64,000 bases of DNA from Olivibacter sp. XZL3 (GTDB taxonomy: Bacteria; Bacteroidota; Bacteroidia; Sphingobacteriales; Sphingobacteriaceae): positions 1-64,000 of the forward strand of contig NZ_SBJH01000004.1 in NCBI RefSeq assembly GCF_004368405.1, read 5' to 3'. Within the stretch, counting starts at the first letter, position 1. Every line of letters starts with the position of its first letter. The notes under the pieces are model-generated. The model ran no database searches. It saw only the letters and a list, made by a program, of their open reading frames with translations, and was not told where the DNA came from. Made by a program: the position numbers and the translations under genes. Positions 1 through 7,764 of the stretch are shown one piece after another.

Positions 1-674
1 GGAGCTTTTTATCCAAAGATATATTTCACGATCTATTCTCATTTCTTGTATTTATCCTTCAGAGTTCAAACTAACGATATATTATTATATCTTTATGGCA
101 TTCATGCTATCCGCATAGCGGATGGTACCATCGGAGGTTATTGGTTGATTTAAGCACTCAAAACATACGGCTTTTCAGCCGTACCTCCTTCTTTTTCCTT
201 AATTATTTTTCAACGTTTTGGACGGTAGTGGGTCCTTTTTAATATTGCAATGGTATGGATAAATGTTATGACTGAAAAAAGATATTTCAAACCATTCCGA
301 CCTTAAATCAAGCAACTCAGAAAATTGATAAAAATGAACCTAACTAATATGGGAAATGGGATATTTAGGCAAACGATACCTTAACCTTATAAATCTAAAA
401 ATGATTCTTAAAGCATGAAGCATACAAACAATCTAAGAGAACCGCTAATTTATCTTATGATATGGGAAGGGGAATTCTTTTTGAAGAAGTGGTACGAGCT
501 AGCATTGCTGCTCACAGGACAAGCCTATGATTGGGGTTTCAGAATCGGATATAATGCAAGCGATAACGCTAAAGGTGTTCTGACCCAATATGCAATTCAT
601 GCAATTATTAGAGACAATCTCAGGTAAACGATCCCCCTCCACTATAGTTTAGCTGCTGTTCTTACTTATCATAT
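1..674. other. gene-poor left edge
   Basis: I see no gene I can support here. An open frame at 415-627 (+) would encode 70 residues, but it has no recognisable motif and no clear ribosome binding site, so I do not call it. The stretch holds a short palindrome at 109-123 (arms atccgc and gcggat around ata) and a terminator-like hairpin at 166-183. The content may be decayed accessory DNA, given the broken genes just downstream. Confidence 0.4.
166..183 (+). terminator. hairpin, possible terminator
   Basis: Arms tacggct and agccgta pair perfectly around a 4-base loop and are followed by a pyrimidine-rich, T-rich run. It would end a plus-strand transcript entering from outside the window. Confidence 0.4.
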
Positions 675-1066
675 TCAGCACTGGCCCCTTTTTAAGATGA
701 TTCCGGAAATGAGCAGGACAAGACCGATTCCGCCAGGTATATAATGGAGTAAGTTGATTGCACGGATCATGATCACCTGCGTTACGATCCACACCATTGA
801 GGCCATACCTTGAAATATGACAAGCCACATATAACATCGGAATTTTTTAGCTACCGCAATTGCAATGCATACACTCGATTGTCCGTTAAACACAAACAAA
901 AGAATCCCGGTATCAGAAAATCGTGAAACGGACTATATTGAAGGATACTTAAGGGCATCCCTATAAAATCACCCCGAGGATTAAGAATCAGCGCCCCCCA
1001 CGAATAACGCGGACAGGCCATTGAAAAAATTAGCAGAATTACGACAAACACACGTAATTGTTTCAT
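675..1066 (-). pseudogene. frameshifted small membrane protein
   Basis: Two minus-strand frames together read as one membrane protein of about 130 residues. The first part starts at the ATG at 1066 (MKQLRVFV), has a hydrophobic N-terminus and runs through HDFLIPG. The frame then shifts near position 905, and the other frame continues LLFVFNGQSSV with further hydrophobic segments to the stop at 675. Restoring one base in the PG codon region gives a continuous PGILLFVFNG, a pattern typical of small four-helix Bacteroidota membrane proteins of unknown function. It lies just upstream of and divergent from the IS256 relic, in a decayed neighbourhood, so a true pseudogene is likely, though a sequencing error would look the same. 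Confidence 0.55.
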
Positions 1067-1153
1067 ATCAAAATCAAAAAGATGAGAGTGTAACACCAAC
1101 TGTGTCACTGGATAAAACGAATAAATAGTTTTACATTCGAAATATCAAGTGAC

Positions 1154-1920
1154 ATGTTAATGAAAGAGAAAACCCCATTTGATTTTGAGCGCTTCAAACA
1201 GGAAGCGATGGAAGGTTTGTACGCCGGCAAGAAAGCAGGCGGCACGGACGGTGTTTTCGCACCCCTGATGAAACACCTATTGGAGTCCATGCTGGATGGT
1301 GAGCTGAACAACCACCTGGAGGAGGAGAAGGCCTCCGGCGGGTCCAACCGCCGCAACGGCAAGAGCAAGAAAACAGTCAGAAGCATGAGCGGCGGCAGTT
1401 TCGAACTGGAGACGGGCCGTGACCGTGAAGGCACCTTTGAGCCCAAGATCGTGCCCAAGCGGCAGCTGATCATCACCGAAGAACTTGAGGGCAACGTTCT
1501 GAGCATGTATGCCCGGGGCATGGGCACGCGCGCCATCAGCGATTATATCCGCGAGATGTACGCCATGGAGATATCGGCCACGGAGATTTCACGCATTACC
1601 GACAGCGTGCTCCCTGCGGTTACCGAATGGCGGAACCGTCCGCTGAATGCGGTATATCCGTTCGTTTTCCTAGACTGTATGTTTTATAAAATCCGGCACA
1701 ACGGCTCGGTCGAGACCCGCGCGGTATATAATATCCTGGGGATTGACATTGACAGCCGCAAGGACCTGATCGGCCTTTACCTGTCGGAAACCGAGGGTGC
1801 CAAGTTTTGGCTTTCGGTGCTGACCGACCTGAAGCAGCGCGGCGTGGAGGATATCCTGATCGCCTGCATCGATGGACTTAAGGGCTTCCCCGAAGCCATC
1901 GCGTCGGTTTTCCCCATCTG
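1154..1920 (+). pseudogene. IS256-family transposase, 3'-truncated
   Basis: This is the N-terminal part of an IS256-type (mutator-like) DDE transposase. Visible family features are the N-terminal region with GELNNHL, the helix-turn-helix-like part around YARGMGTRAISDYI, the first catalytic Asp in FLDCMFYKIR and the second in ACIDGLKGFPEAI. Family similarity stops right after ASVFP at about 1915; normally a CIVHQIRN segment and the third catalytic acid would follow. The frame runs on to 2011 through unrelated sequence. The element is therefore inactive. GC content is clearly higher than in the flanks, which suggests foreign origin. The left end probably lies near 1083, where gtgtaacaccaactgtgtcac begins, but I cannot define the terminal repeat. 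Confidence 0.85.
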
Positions 1921-2302
1921 TCTGGTTGGCAAAAGCGCCAAGCGGTCGAGAAAGGAACTGGCTGTATGGTCGTTCCGGATCGTGTTCAGCACCCGGTGCC
2001 GTACCATCTGATAAAAGGTATCCCCCTACATTTAACTGGATATCCCTGTTTGCACGCTCCTGCCAAAGCCTAATAAACAACTCTATAAAGTCCGCTTCGT
2101 TACCGCCAACGGAAATGGTTGGTTTTGCGTTTTGTATTGTATTGTGTGCTGCTTTTTCTGTTGGGTTCTTGCTAGTGTCCTTAACGATTCCTTCGAAACA
2201 ATTCCGGCAAATACTGGAGCTCATCTCCGGTCTGCTAGATATTCCGATTAAAAATCCACATTGCAATGAAAATATCAAAATCTGAGAAAAAAAATCACCC
2301 AT
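1921..2302 (-). pseudogene. hypothetical protein truncated at IS256 junction
   Basis: A minus-strand frame from the ATG at 2302 reads about 125 residues (MGDFFSQILIFSL...) before running into the transposase remnant. The N-terminus is hydrophobic with a possible signal segment, followed by a polar region containing VGGNEADFIELFIRLW. I do not recognise a family. The opposite strand is also open here, so coding is uncertain. If real, the gene has lost its 3' part at the same junction that truncated the transposase. Confidence 0.25.
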
Positions 2303-2402
2303 TAATACCCAGAGCGAATTAAAACGTATATGCACCTAATAATAAACCTAGTTTTTTTACGCAATTCGCAAAATATTCCATCCAGCTATCCAATAAAATA
2401 AG

Positions 2403-2410
2403 TATTTTTG
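2403..2410 (+). promoter_or_regulatory. TAnnTTTG -7 box
   Basis: TATTTTTG matches the Bacteroidota -7 consensus TAnnTTTG, 29 bp before the ATG of the MocR-like regulator. No clear -33 element is seen. Confidence 0.45.
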
Positions 2411-2439
2411 ATAAAGGCACATACATTTAGCAGCCAGCT

Positions 2440-3882
2440 ATGCAAAAAAACACTACAAAAGCAGAAATTATAGGCATTCCTTTAAACAAGGAGATGCCAA
2501 TGCCACTATATATTCAAGTAGAACGTTATTTAACAGACTGCATCCTTGCTGGAGAATTTAAGGAAGGAACCGTTATGCCAAGTCCACGCCAGCTCGCCAA
2601 GTCCAATACCATTGCCAAGAATACGGTTTTAACAGCTTATGACCGCATGGTTGCCAAGGGATATTTAGCTAGCCAGCCGGGCAAATGTTACTATATCCGC
2701 TTTCCCGAGGGGCAACGGGCGGGTATTGAAGCAAACCTATATAAACGTTTGGAAGAAACCACACCGCAATGGAGGTATGAGTTACACCAATTGCGTCCCA
2801 AACCGGCCCCTTTGGAAGGTTTCCGATTTGGGAAACGGCCATCGGTACGCCGTGAACGGAAATTGCTTTCCCCGCCGGACTGGCTGGACAGCCGCCAGGA
2901 GGGCAGTGTGTGGGAACTGGAAACCCTCCTTGCCCAACATCTCAACAAACATTACGGAACGGCCATTAAAGCCGATAACCTCTGCCTCTTTGAAGGACAA
3001 CAACATATTTTTTCACAGGTTGCTTACCGCTTACTGGCAGGAAAAATGGCCGTGGTCATCTGTCCCTGTGATCCGTCTATCCTCTCCATCCTCGAGGAGA
3101 ACAACGTGATTACAATGTCCGTTAATCTACCCATGGATGGCACACCGCTTTACCTACGGCACGTCAATACCTTATGTAAGATGTTTCCGGTAAGTGCCAT
3201 CATTCTTGACCGGCACCTATATCACCTGACGGCCGGACTGCTGGGCAGGCAAAATCTGGACAAACTCCGTCAAATCGCCCAACGCCACCAAGTTTTATTT
3301 TTGGATCACGTCGGTGACCATGATCTCTGGTTCAGTGATGGTAAGTATCCATTGAATTCGACCTGCAACTACCCCCATACGCTACAGAGCTTTTATGTCA
3401 GCAGTTATCTGTCGCCCTTCTGTTATTTCGGGTTGATCGCCGGACCGGAATCCTATATCACGCCCCTCAAACTATCGCGACAGCATACCGCACTGCTTCC
3501 TGACGATGGATTGGTTGAATCGGCCTGCGAAGCCTTGTCCAACGGAAAGTTTCTACAGCAGCAAAAGCGACTACAGCGGGACCGGGTAGCATTGCGCGAA
3601 ATTGTCAAGCAAAGTTTAACGCAACACCTCAGCCCTTATGCCAGTTTCAGCATGTCAAGTTGCGGACTCGCCTGCTGGCTACACTTGAAGCCAACCACTG
3701 ATATTGAAACCTTCGATGCCTTGTTGCGCGAATCGGGCATACGTCTGCTATCTGCCGATCGCTATTACCTCGATTCACAGAATTCTCCTGCTTACCTCTT
3801 TGGGTTCGGCCATATGGAAATCAACGAAATTGACCCTGCTGTCAACGCCCTTCAACAGCTTTTTGACCAAATAGCCGTCTAG
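2440..3882 (+). CDS. MocR-like GntR-family transcriptional regulator
   Basis: A 480-residue regulator with an N-terminal GntR winged helix (about residues 18-90, with PLYIQVERYLTDCILAGEF, MPSPRQLAKS and KNTVLTAYDRMVAKGYL) and a long C-terminal part of the size and layout of a fold-type I aminotransferase, as in MocR/PdxR proteins. The aminotransferase part is degenerate: the region equivalent to the PLP-lysine motif (TFSKTL..G in the family) reads VSSYLSPFCYFG near residue 324, and no lysine is present in that segment. So it probably does not bind PLP by a Schiff base and may sense another ligand. It is the first complete gene left of the RiPP locus, in the same direction, 256 bp away, and could control it. 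Confidence 0.75.
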   Translation: MQKNTTKAEIIGIPLNKEMPMPLYIQVERYLTDCILAGEFKEGTVMPSPRQLAKSNTIAKNTVLTAYDRMVAKGYLASQPGKCYYIRFPEGQRAGIEANLYKRLEETTPQWRYELHQLRPKPAPLEGFRFGKRPSVRRERKLLSPPDWLDSRQEGSVWELETLLAQHLNKHYGTAIKADNLCLFEGQQHIFSQVAYRLLAGKMAVVICPCDPSILSILEENNVITMSVNLPMDGTPLYLRHVNTLCKMFPVSAIILDRHLYHLTAGLLGRQNLDKLRQIAQRHQVLFLDHVGDHDLWFSDGKYPLNSTCNYPHTLQSFYVSSYLSPFCYFGLIAGPESYITPLKLSRQHTALLPDDGLVESACEALSNGKFLQQQKRLQRDRVALREIVKQSLTQHLSPYASFSMSSCGLACWLHLKPTTDIETFDALLRESGIRLLSADRYYLDSQNSPAYLFGFGHMEINEIDPAVNALQQLFDQIAV

Positions 3883-4138
3883 GCCGTTTGTCCCCTACCC
3901 CCCCCTTCATTGTCCCTTTACCCCTTATTTATCCATTTATCCGGTTATCAGTCTATTGCCCTAGTCCGAACGTGTTATGGCAATCATTAACGGCTCTTTT
4001 TTGGTGATGAATAGGCTATTTTTCCCGTTGATCCCGATTTATTTTCCGTTCATCGATCTTATTCTCCAAAGCCCAAAATCATCATTATCCTTGTCCCTAT
4101 AGCAAAAAACAATAGGTTAAATCTTAAATGATGTTATC

Positions 4139-4330
4139 ATGAGAACAACGGTCAAAATGCAAGCACAACGACCCGTGCATGAACTTCCGAAAAAACACGC
4201 GACAACACCTCAGAACGCGAACAAAATGATCTTGGTCGATCTCCCTAAAAAGACGATCCTTAAATTACAAGAAAGGGATTATCCCGATGACGATGTAATC
4301 GGTGTACCCTCTTGCTGCTTCGACTATTAA
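4139..4330 (+). CDS. candidate RiPP precursor peptide (CCFDY C-terminus)
   Basis: A 63-residue peptide directly ahead of peptide-maturation genes, in the position of the modification target. The first half is basic and polar (leader-like). The rest contains the segment MILVDLPKKTILKLQ, which could be a recognition helix, then a core-like tail rich in acidic and hydroxyl residues: RDYPDDDVIGVPSCCFDY. Acidic side chains are acceptors and Ser/Thr/Lys donors for ATP-grasp macrocyclisation, and the paired cysteines are possible thioester or acylation sites. There is no double-glycine motif, and no bacteriocin transporter or protease is adjacent. It is 14 bp before the acyltransferase-like gene. 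No strong Shine-Dalgarno is visible, which is normal in this phylum. Function is inferred from position; the peptide matches no family I know. Confidence 0.6.
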   Translation: MRTTVKMQAQRPVHELPKKHATTPQNANKMILVDLPKKTILKLQERDYPDDDVIGVPSCCFDY

Positions 4331-4344
4331 GGATCATCCGATCA

Positions 4345-5517
4345 ATGCGAACACGCCCAAACACAAGCGCCATGGTTGAGAAAACAATAAGCACATACGA
4401 AAAGCTGGTCAGAGACCTGCAAAAAAAGACGCACCGTCTGCGGGCTGACCATCCATCCAGCAAAGACCGTATGGCTTTCCTGCGCCTCTCTGCGGCCATC
4501 TATCACCTTTGTCCAAGTAAAATTGCTGATCAGGACGGCTTTTTCCGCAAGGTTTACTACCAGGAACAGCTCGCGTTGATCGATCGCCGGACCTTGCCTG
4601 AAATCCGGCAAAAGCTCACATTCACAGGCGCACACGAACAGCTCAGGCAGGCCCATACCTGTGGAAGGATCTTGGTATCCTTCCACTATGGGTCTTTTTT
4701 TGCGTCTCTAGCAGCATTTTCGGCTTACGAGCTTCAGGTCATGGTGGGTATGGCCGGTGAAGTCTATCAGAAAATCAAGGACGACCTGGCAAGCGACGCC
4801 CGAAAATTGGCCAATCACGATGGGAGTAATTTCTCGCTCGAGCTATTGGATTTGGGCGCGCCCATGTCCATATTCCGCATGGTGCGGAAACTTCGCTCCG
4901 GTAAAGACGTTTTCCTTTTTATTGATGCCGATTCGCGGCAGCGCATTGATAAAAGCGAGCAGCGGAAAATCCGCATTCCTTTTTTGGATGGCGCTTTACT
5001 AGTCAGTAGCGGCGCTGCCTACCTCAGCTACCTCACCGGTGCCGCCATCGTTCCCATCCTGAGCCCACGCATCCCTAACGGTCAGACGCAGGTGGAATTT
5101 AAGGAATGGATTTATCCCGACACCGCTGTTGACGCAGAAACCTTTGCCGGTCAAACCATGCAGCGGCTCTTTATGTACCTCGAAAAGCAAGTGTTAAAAG
5201 ATCCCACCCAATGGGAAGGATGGCTATACATCCATAACCTGGTCGAACGGCGCAGCCAGGCCGACTGGTCATACACCGAACAGCAGACCTCCAGGGATAC
5301 CGATGAATACCGGGTCAACCAAGAACGTTATGCCTTAATTGCCGAAAAAAAAGACCACTACCTCTTTGATCGGCAGCAATACCGCATGTTATGGATACCG
5401 GAGGCACTGTTTGGGCTGCTGGACGACAAATCGCCCCAGCAAAGTGTCATTCAGGCCGATGAGCCCACCATGGACTTCCTCTTCAGGAACCAAATTTTAC
5501 TACCACAAAAATCTTAA
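4345..5517 (+). CDS. LpxL/HtrB-type acyltransferase-like protein
   Basis: About 390 residues resembling the lysophospholipid acyltransferase (LpxL/HtrB) superfamily. Visible signs are SFHYGSFFASL near residue 113, equivalent to the catalytic His motif, FLFIDADSRQ and IPFLDGALLVSSGAAYLSYLTGAAIVPI, which match the conserved order of blocks in lipid A secondary acyltransferases. The acid expected four residues after the His is not present in the usual place (HYGSFF), and there is no clear N-terminal membrane helix, so the substrate is probably not lipid A. A C-terminal extension of about 100 residues is not recognised. I chose the ATG at 4345 because upstream starts overlap the precursor. Placed between precursor and ATP-grasp gene, it may acylate the peptide; this is inference. 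Confidence 0.65.
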   Translation: MRTRPNTSAMVEKTISTYEKLVRDLQKKTHRLRADHPSSKDRMAFLRLSAAIYHLCPSKIADQDGFFRKVYYQEQLALIDRRTLPEIRQKLTFTGAHEQLRQAHTCGRILVSFHYGSFFASLAAFSAYELQVMVGMAGEVYQKIKDDLASDARKLANHDGSNFSLELLDLGAPMSIFRMVRKLRSGKDVFLFIDADSRQRIDKSEQRKIRIPFLDGALLVSSGAAYLSYLTGAAIVPILSPRIPNGQTQVEFKEWIYPDTAVDAETFAGQTMQRLFMYLEKQVLKDPTQWEGWLYIHNLVERRSQADWSYTEQQTSRDTDEYRVNQERYALIAEKKDHYLFDRQQYRMLWIPEALFGLLDDKSPQQSVIQADEPTMDFLFRNQILLPQKS

Positions 5518-5528
5518 CCCTATTTACC

Positions 5529-6527
5529 ATGATTCTCCTATTATGCACCGACATGTATGAGCAAGGCACCGATCCCGTAGTCGGATGGTTGGCCAAAAGT
5601 AAATCAAAAGTTATGCGGCTATGCCTGAAAGATCTAGTGGCCGGCCGGGCAGACCTTGAAATCAACGTACATAAGCAGCGCGTTTATCTCAATGGAATAG
5701 ACCTTTGCGAAGAAGTCAATGTCGTCTGGTTCCGCGGCTTGGAAGAAAGACACCGGGAGGCCAATCCGGAAGACCAGTTCCGCAAGATGGTCGGATTGGA
5801 TAAGACCCTGAATGATGAAGCCATGGACGTCGTGGAATACCTGTTTTACGCCCTTCGCCATAAAACATGGCTACCCCATTACGGTGCGGTGAAGCTCAAT
5901 AAACTCATCGCGTTGGAAGTTGCGGCAAAACATGGCCTGCGCATCCCGGAAACGCGGATACTCACCCGTAAAAAAAAGGTATTGGAAAGTTATAACCTTT
6001 GGCAAAATGGAATGATTACCAAGCCGATCCATCGGAATGTCCTCTACCGGGAAAACGAAAACGCCTACATTTCCTTTACCCACCGATTAGACCACGAAGA
6101 CCTTCAGGTATTGCCCTCCCGCTTTTTTGCTTCCCTGTACCAGGAATTTCTGGATGCCGAATTTGAGATCCGTGTGTTTTACCTGAACGGCAAATTTGAG
6201 GCGTTGGCGCTGATGCTCGCCCCATCCCAAGGACGAGCCATTGATAGTAAGCTGGATCGGATTGCCGGGAAAATGCGCCACGAACGGTTTGTGCTCAACG
6301 AAAAAGAATCCAGTATGCTGATCAGCTTTTTAACGGAATTGGGCCTGAACATCTGCACCATGGATATGATGTGGAAAGATGGGGAGATCGTCTTGCTGGA
6401 CGTCAATCCATTGGGACAATACTTGTTTGAATCGCAAATCAGTAACACGTACCTTGAAAAGGATATCGCCGAATGGCTTATCAGCATTGATCGCGGCATG
6501 AAAAACAACCGTTATGCATTTAGCTAA
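5529..6527 (+). CDS. gwsG: GwsG-like ATP-grasp peptide maturase
   Basis: A 332-residue ATP-grasp enzyme of the grasp-with-spasm / graspetide synthetase kind. The N-terminal domain starts MILLLCTDMYEQGTDPV and contains VVWFRGLEER. The central part has NKLIALEVAAKHGLRIPETRI, ATP-binding Lys in MITKPI and the acidic strand EFEIRVFYLNGK. The C-terminal active-site motif is LLDVNPLGQY, with the metal-binding Asp and Asn near residues 291-293. Family members activate Asp/Glu side chains and form lactone or lactam bridges with Ser, Thr or Lys of a precursor. It sits 12 bp after the acyltransferase-like gene, and its 3' end overlaps the next ORF by 14 bases, so the genes are translationally linked. 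Confidence 0.85.
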   Translation: MILLLCTDMYEQGTDPVVGWLAKSKSKVMRLCLKDLVAGRADLEINVHKQRVYLNGIDLCEEVNVVWFRGLEERHREANPEDQFRKMVGLDKTLNDEAMDVVEYLFYALRHKTWLPHYGAVKLNKLIALEVAAKHGLRIPETRILTRKKKVLESYNLWQNGMITKPIHRNVLYRENENAYISFTHRLDHEDLQVLPSRFFASLYQEFLDAEFEIRVFYLNGKFEALALMLAPSQGRAIDSKLDRIAGKMRHERFVLNEKESSMLISFLTELGLNICTMDMMWKDGEIVLLDVNPLGQYLFESQISNTYLEKDIAEWLISIDRGMKNNRYAFS

Positions 6528-6723
6528 AGAACTCCCCTCTTACCTTACCACCGAGCGACTGGCCGATTGCCCGGCATTTTTCCGCTTTCTGACACGCGTT
6601 CCGATCAGCGGCTTCCCGGAACTTTATGCCCAGACGTACCTAACGTTTAAACGTAGTGGTGGTTATGGACTCCATACCGGGCTCGGTAAAAAACCCATCA
6701 GTCATCTGGTCGTACATGAATAA
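6514..6723 (+). CDS. 69-residue overlapping ORF between gwsG and gwsS
   Basis: This short frame starts inside the end of the ATP-grasp gene (ATG at 6514) and ends just after the ATG of the SPASM gene (stop 6721-6723), an arrangement typical of translational coupling. The product is a soluble-looking basic peptide with LTTERLADCPAFFRFLTRVP and a glycine-rich stretch near the end. I recognise no family. It could be a small docking or recognition protein, a second peptide substrate, or a remnant of an N-terminal extension of the SPASM protein. The perfect tiling of start and stop codons is the reason for calling it. Confidence 0.5.
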   Translation: MHLAKELPSYLTTERLADCPAFFRFLTRVPISGFPELYAQTYLTFKRSGGYGLHTGLGKKPISHLVVHE

Positions 6724-7687
6724 GCAACCCAACGAAACGCGATTCCGGCTCCATGGTGATGTCGTTGCCGTTCGCGGGAAACGATGCAGCGCCCTATACA
6801 ATTTCCATACCGGTAGCCTGTCCCTGATCGACCATGCATTTCACGACGCGATCAATTACCTGCAACGCGTGCCTTATGCTCAGGTAAGCCCACAGCACCT
6901 GGACTTTCTGCCCCCCTTGCTGGACGGTGAATTCGGGTACCTGACCAACAACCATGAGCGGTTCCAGCCCATCCCACTGGAACACCATCCCTTGGACGCC
7001 ATCCAACATGCACTTGTTGAATACCATGACGGTATGGAAGCATACGACCCGACCGAACTATTGGGCGAACTTGACGTCCTGGGGTGTCAGCACCTGGAAC
7101 TTCGTTTGCACACTGATGCGACGGGCACCGAAGTTCTGAACCGCCTGACGCAATGGCTGGCCAACCTTACATTTTCTTCGATCCACCTGGTATTATCCTA
7201 TCGGGAAGCCATGGACACGGCGCAGCTCTTTGAACGTATACCCGCCTTAAGCCGGATCACCTTCCGCAACGCACCACAAGAAGGGAAGGATTCTCATGGC
7301 AGGCGGCAGCTTTATTACCAGCGTGGCCCCATGGATCCCATTGGTTATGTCCCCCAATTGCTCCGTATTGTATCGCGCCGGTTTTACAGTGAAGCTCTGC
7401 AATTTAATCCCTACTACCACCGCCGAATCGCCATCGATCGATGGGGGTATATCCGCCATGACCTAGGACATCACCTGGAATATGGGCACATCCACGAATG
7501 CTCCATCCAGCAGGTATATAACAGCCCGACATTCCGTGAGTGCTGGACCGCCAATGCCGACCGGATCGAGGAACTTCAGGACGATCCCTGCCGCTATGCC
7601 ATCCATCCGATGGTTCCCTTAACCCTTGATCGTCAGCGAAACCTATATACGTTTGAAGGTTATATGTCTAATTATCAATTTTATTAA
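6716..7687 (+). CDS. gwsS: GwsS-like SPASM protein with degenerate cysteine set
   Basis: A 323-residue protein in the place of the grasp-with-spasm SPASM-domain maturase. The N-terminal two thirds (RFRLHGDVVAVRGKRCSALYNF...) lack a radical SAM CxxxCxxC motif, as usual for GwsS. The C-terminal domain has the SPASM layout NPYYHRRIAIDRWGYIRHDLG, YGHIHECSIQQVYNSP, F.ECW and ELQDDPCRY, but most of the Fe-S cysteines expected in the family are replaced, largely by His, Tyr or Asp, leaving only scattered ones such as the Cys in DPCRY. It therefore probably cannot hold two 4Fe-4S clusters and may serve as a peptide-binding scaffold. The ATG at 6716 overlaps the preceding stop. Confidence 0.75.
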   Translation: MNKQPNETRFRLHGDVVAVRGKRCSALYNFHTGSLSLIDHAFHDAINYLQRVPYAQVSPQHLDFLPPLLDGEFGYLTNNHERFQPIPLEHHPLDAIQHALVEYHDGMEAYDPTELLGELDVLGCQHLELRLHTDATGTEVLNRLTQWLANLTFSSIHLVLSYREAMDTAQLFERIPALSRITFRNAPQEGKDSHGRRQLYYQRGPMDPIGYVPQLLRIVSRRFYSEALQFNPYYHRRIAIDRWGYIRHDLGHHLEYGHIHECSIQQVYNSPTFRECWTANADRIEELQDDPCRYAIHPMVPLTLDRQRNLYTFEGYMSNYQFY

Positions 7688-7764
7688 ATGGACAATCCAT
7701 TTTTAGATCAATTTCGTTAAATTTACCAGCATAAACCCCTACCACGCAGCCGTCGTAGCGGTTT

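Noticed and set aside
415-627. 70-residue plus-strand ORF
   Set aside because: No ribosome binding site, no motif, odd composition, in a decayed region.
3883-4138. Possible LytTR direct repeats upstream of the precursor
   Set aside because: I found only single half-site-like words (aacgtgtta, aacggctc) without proper spacing.
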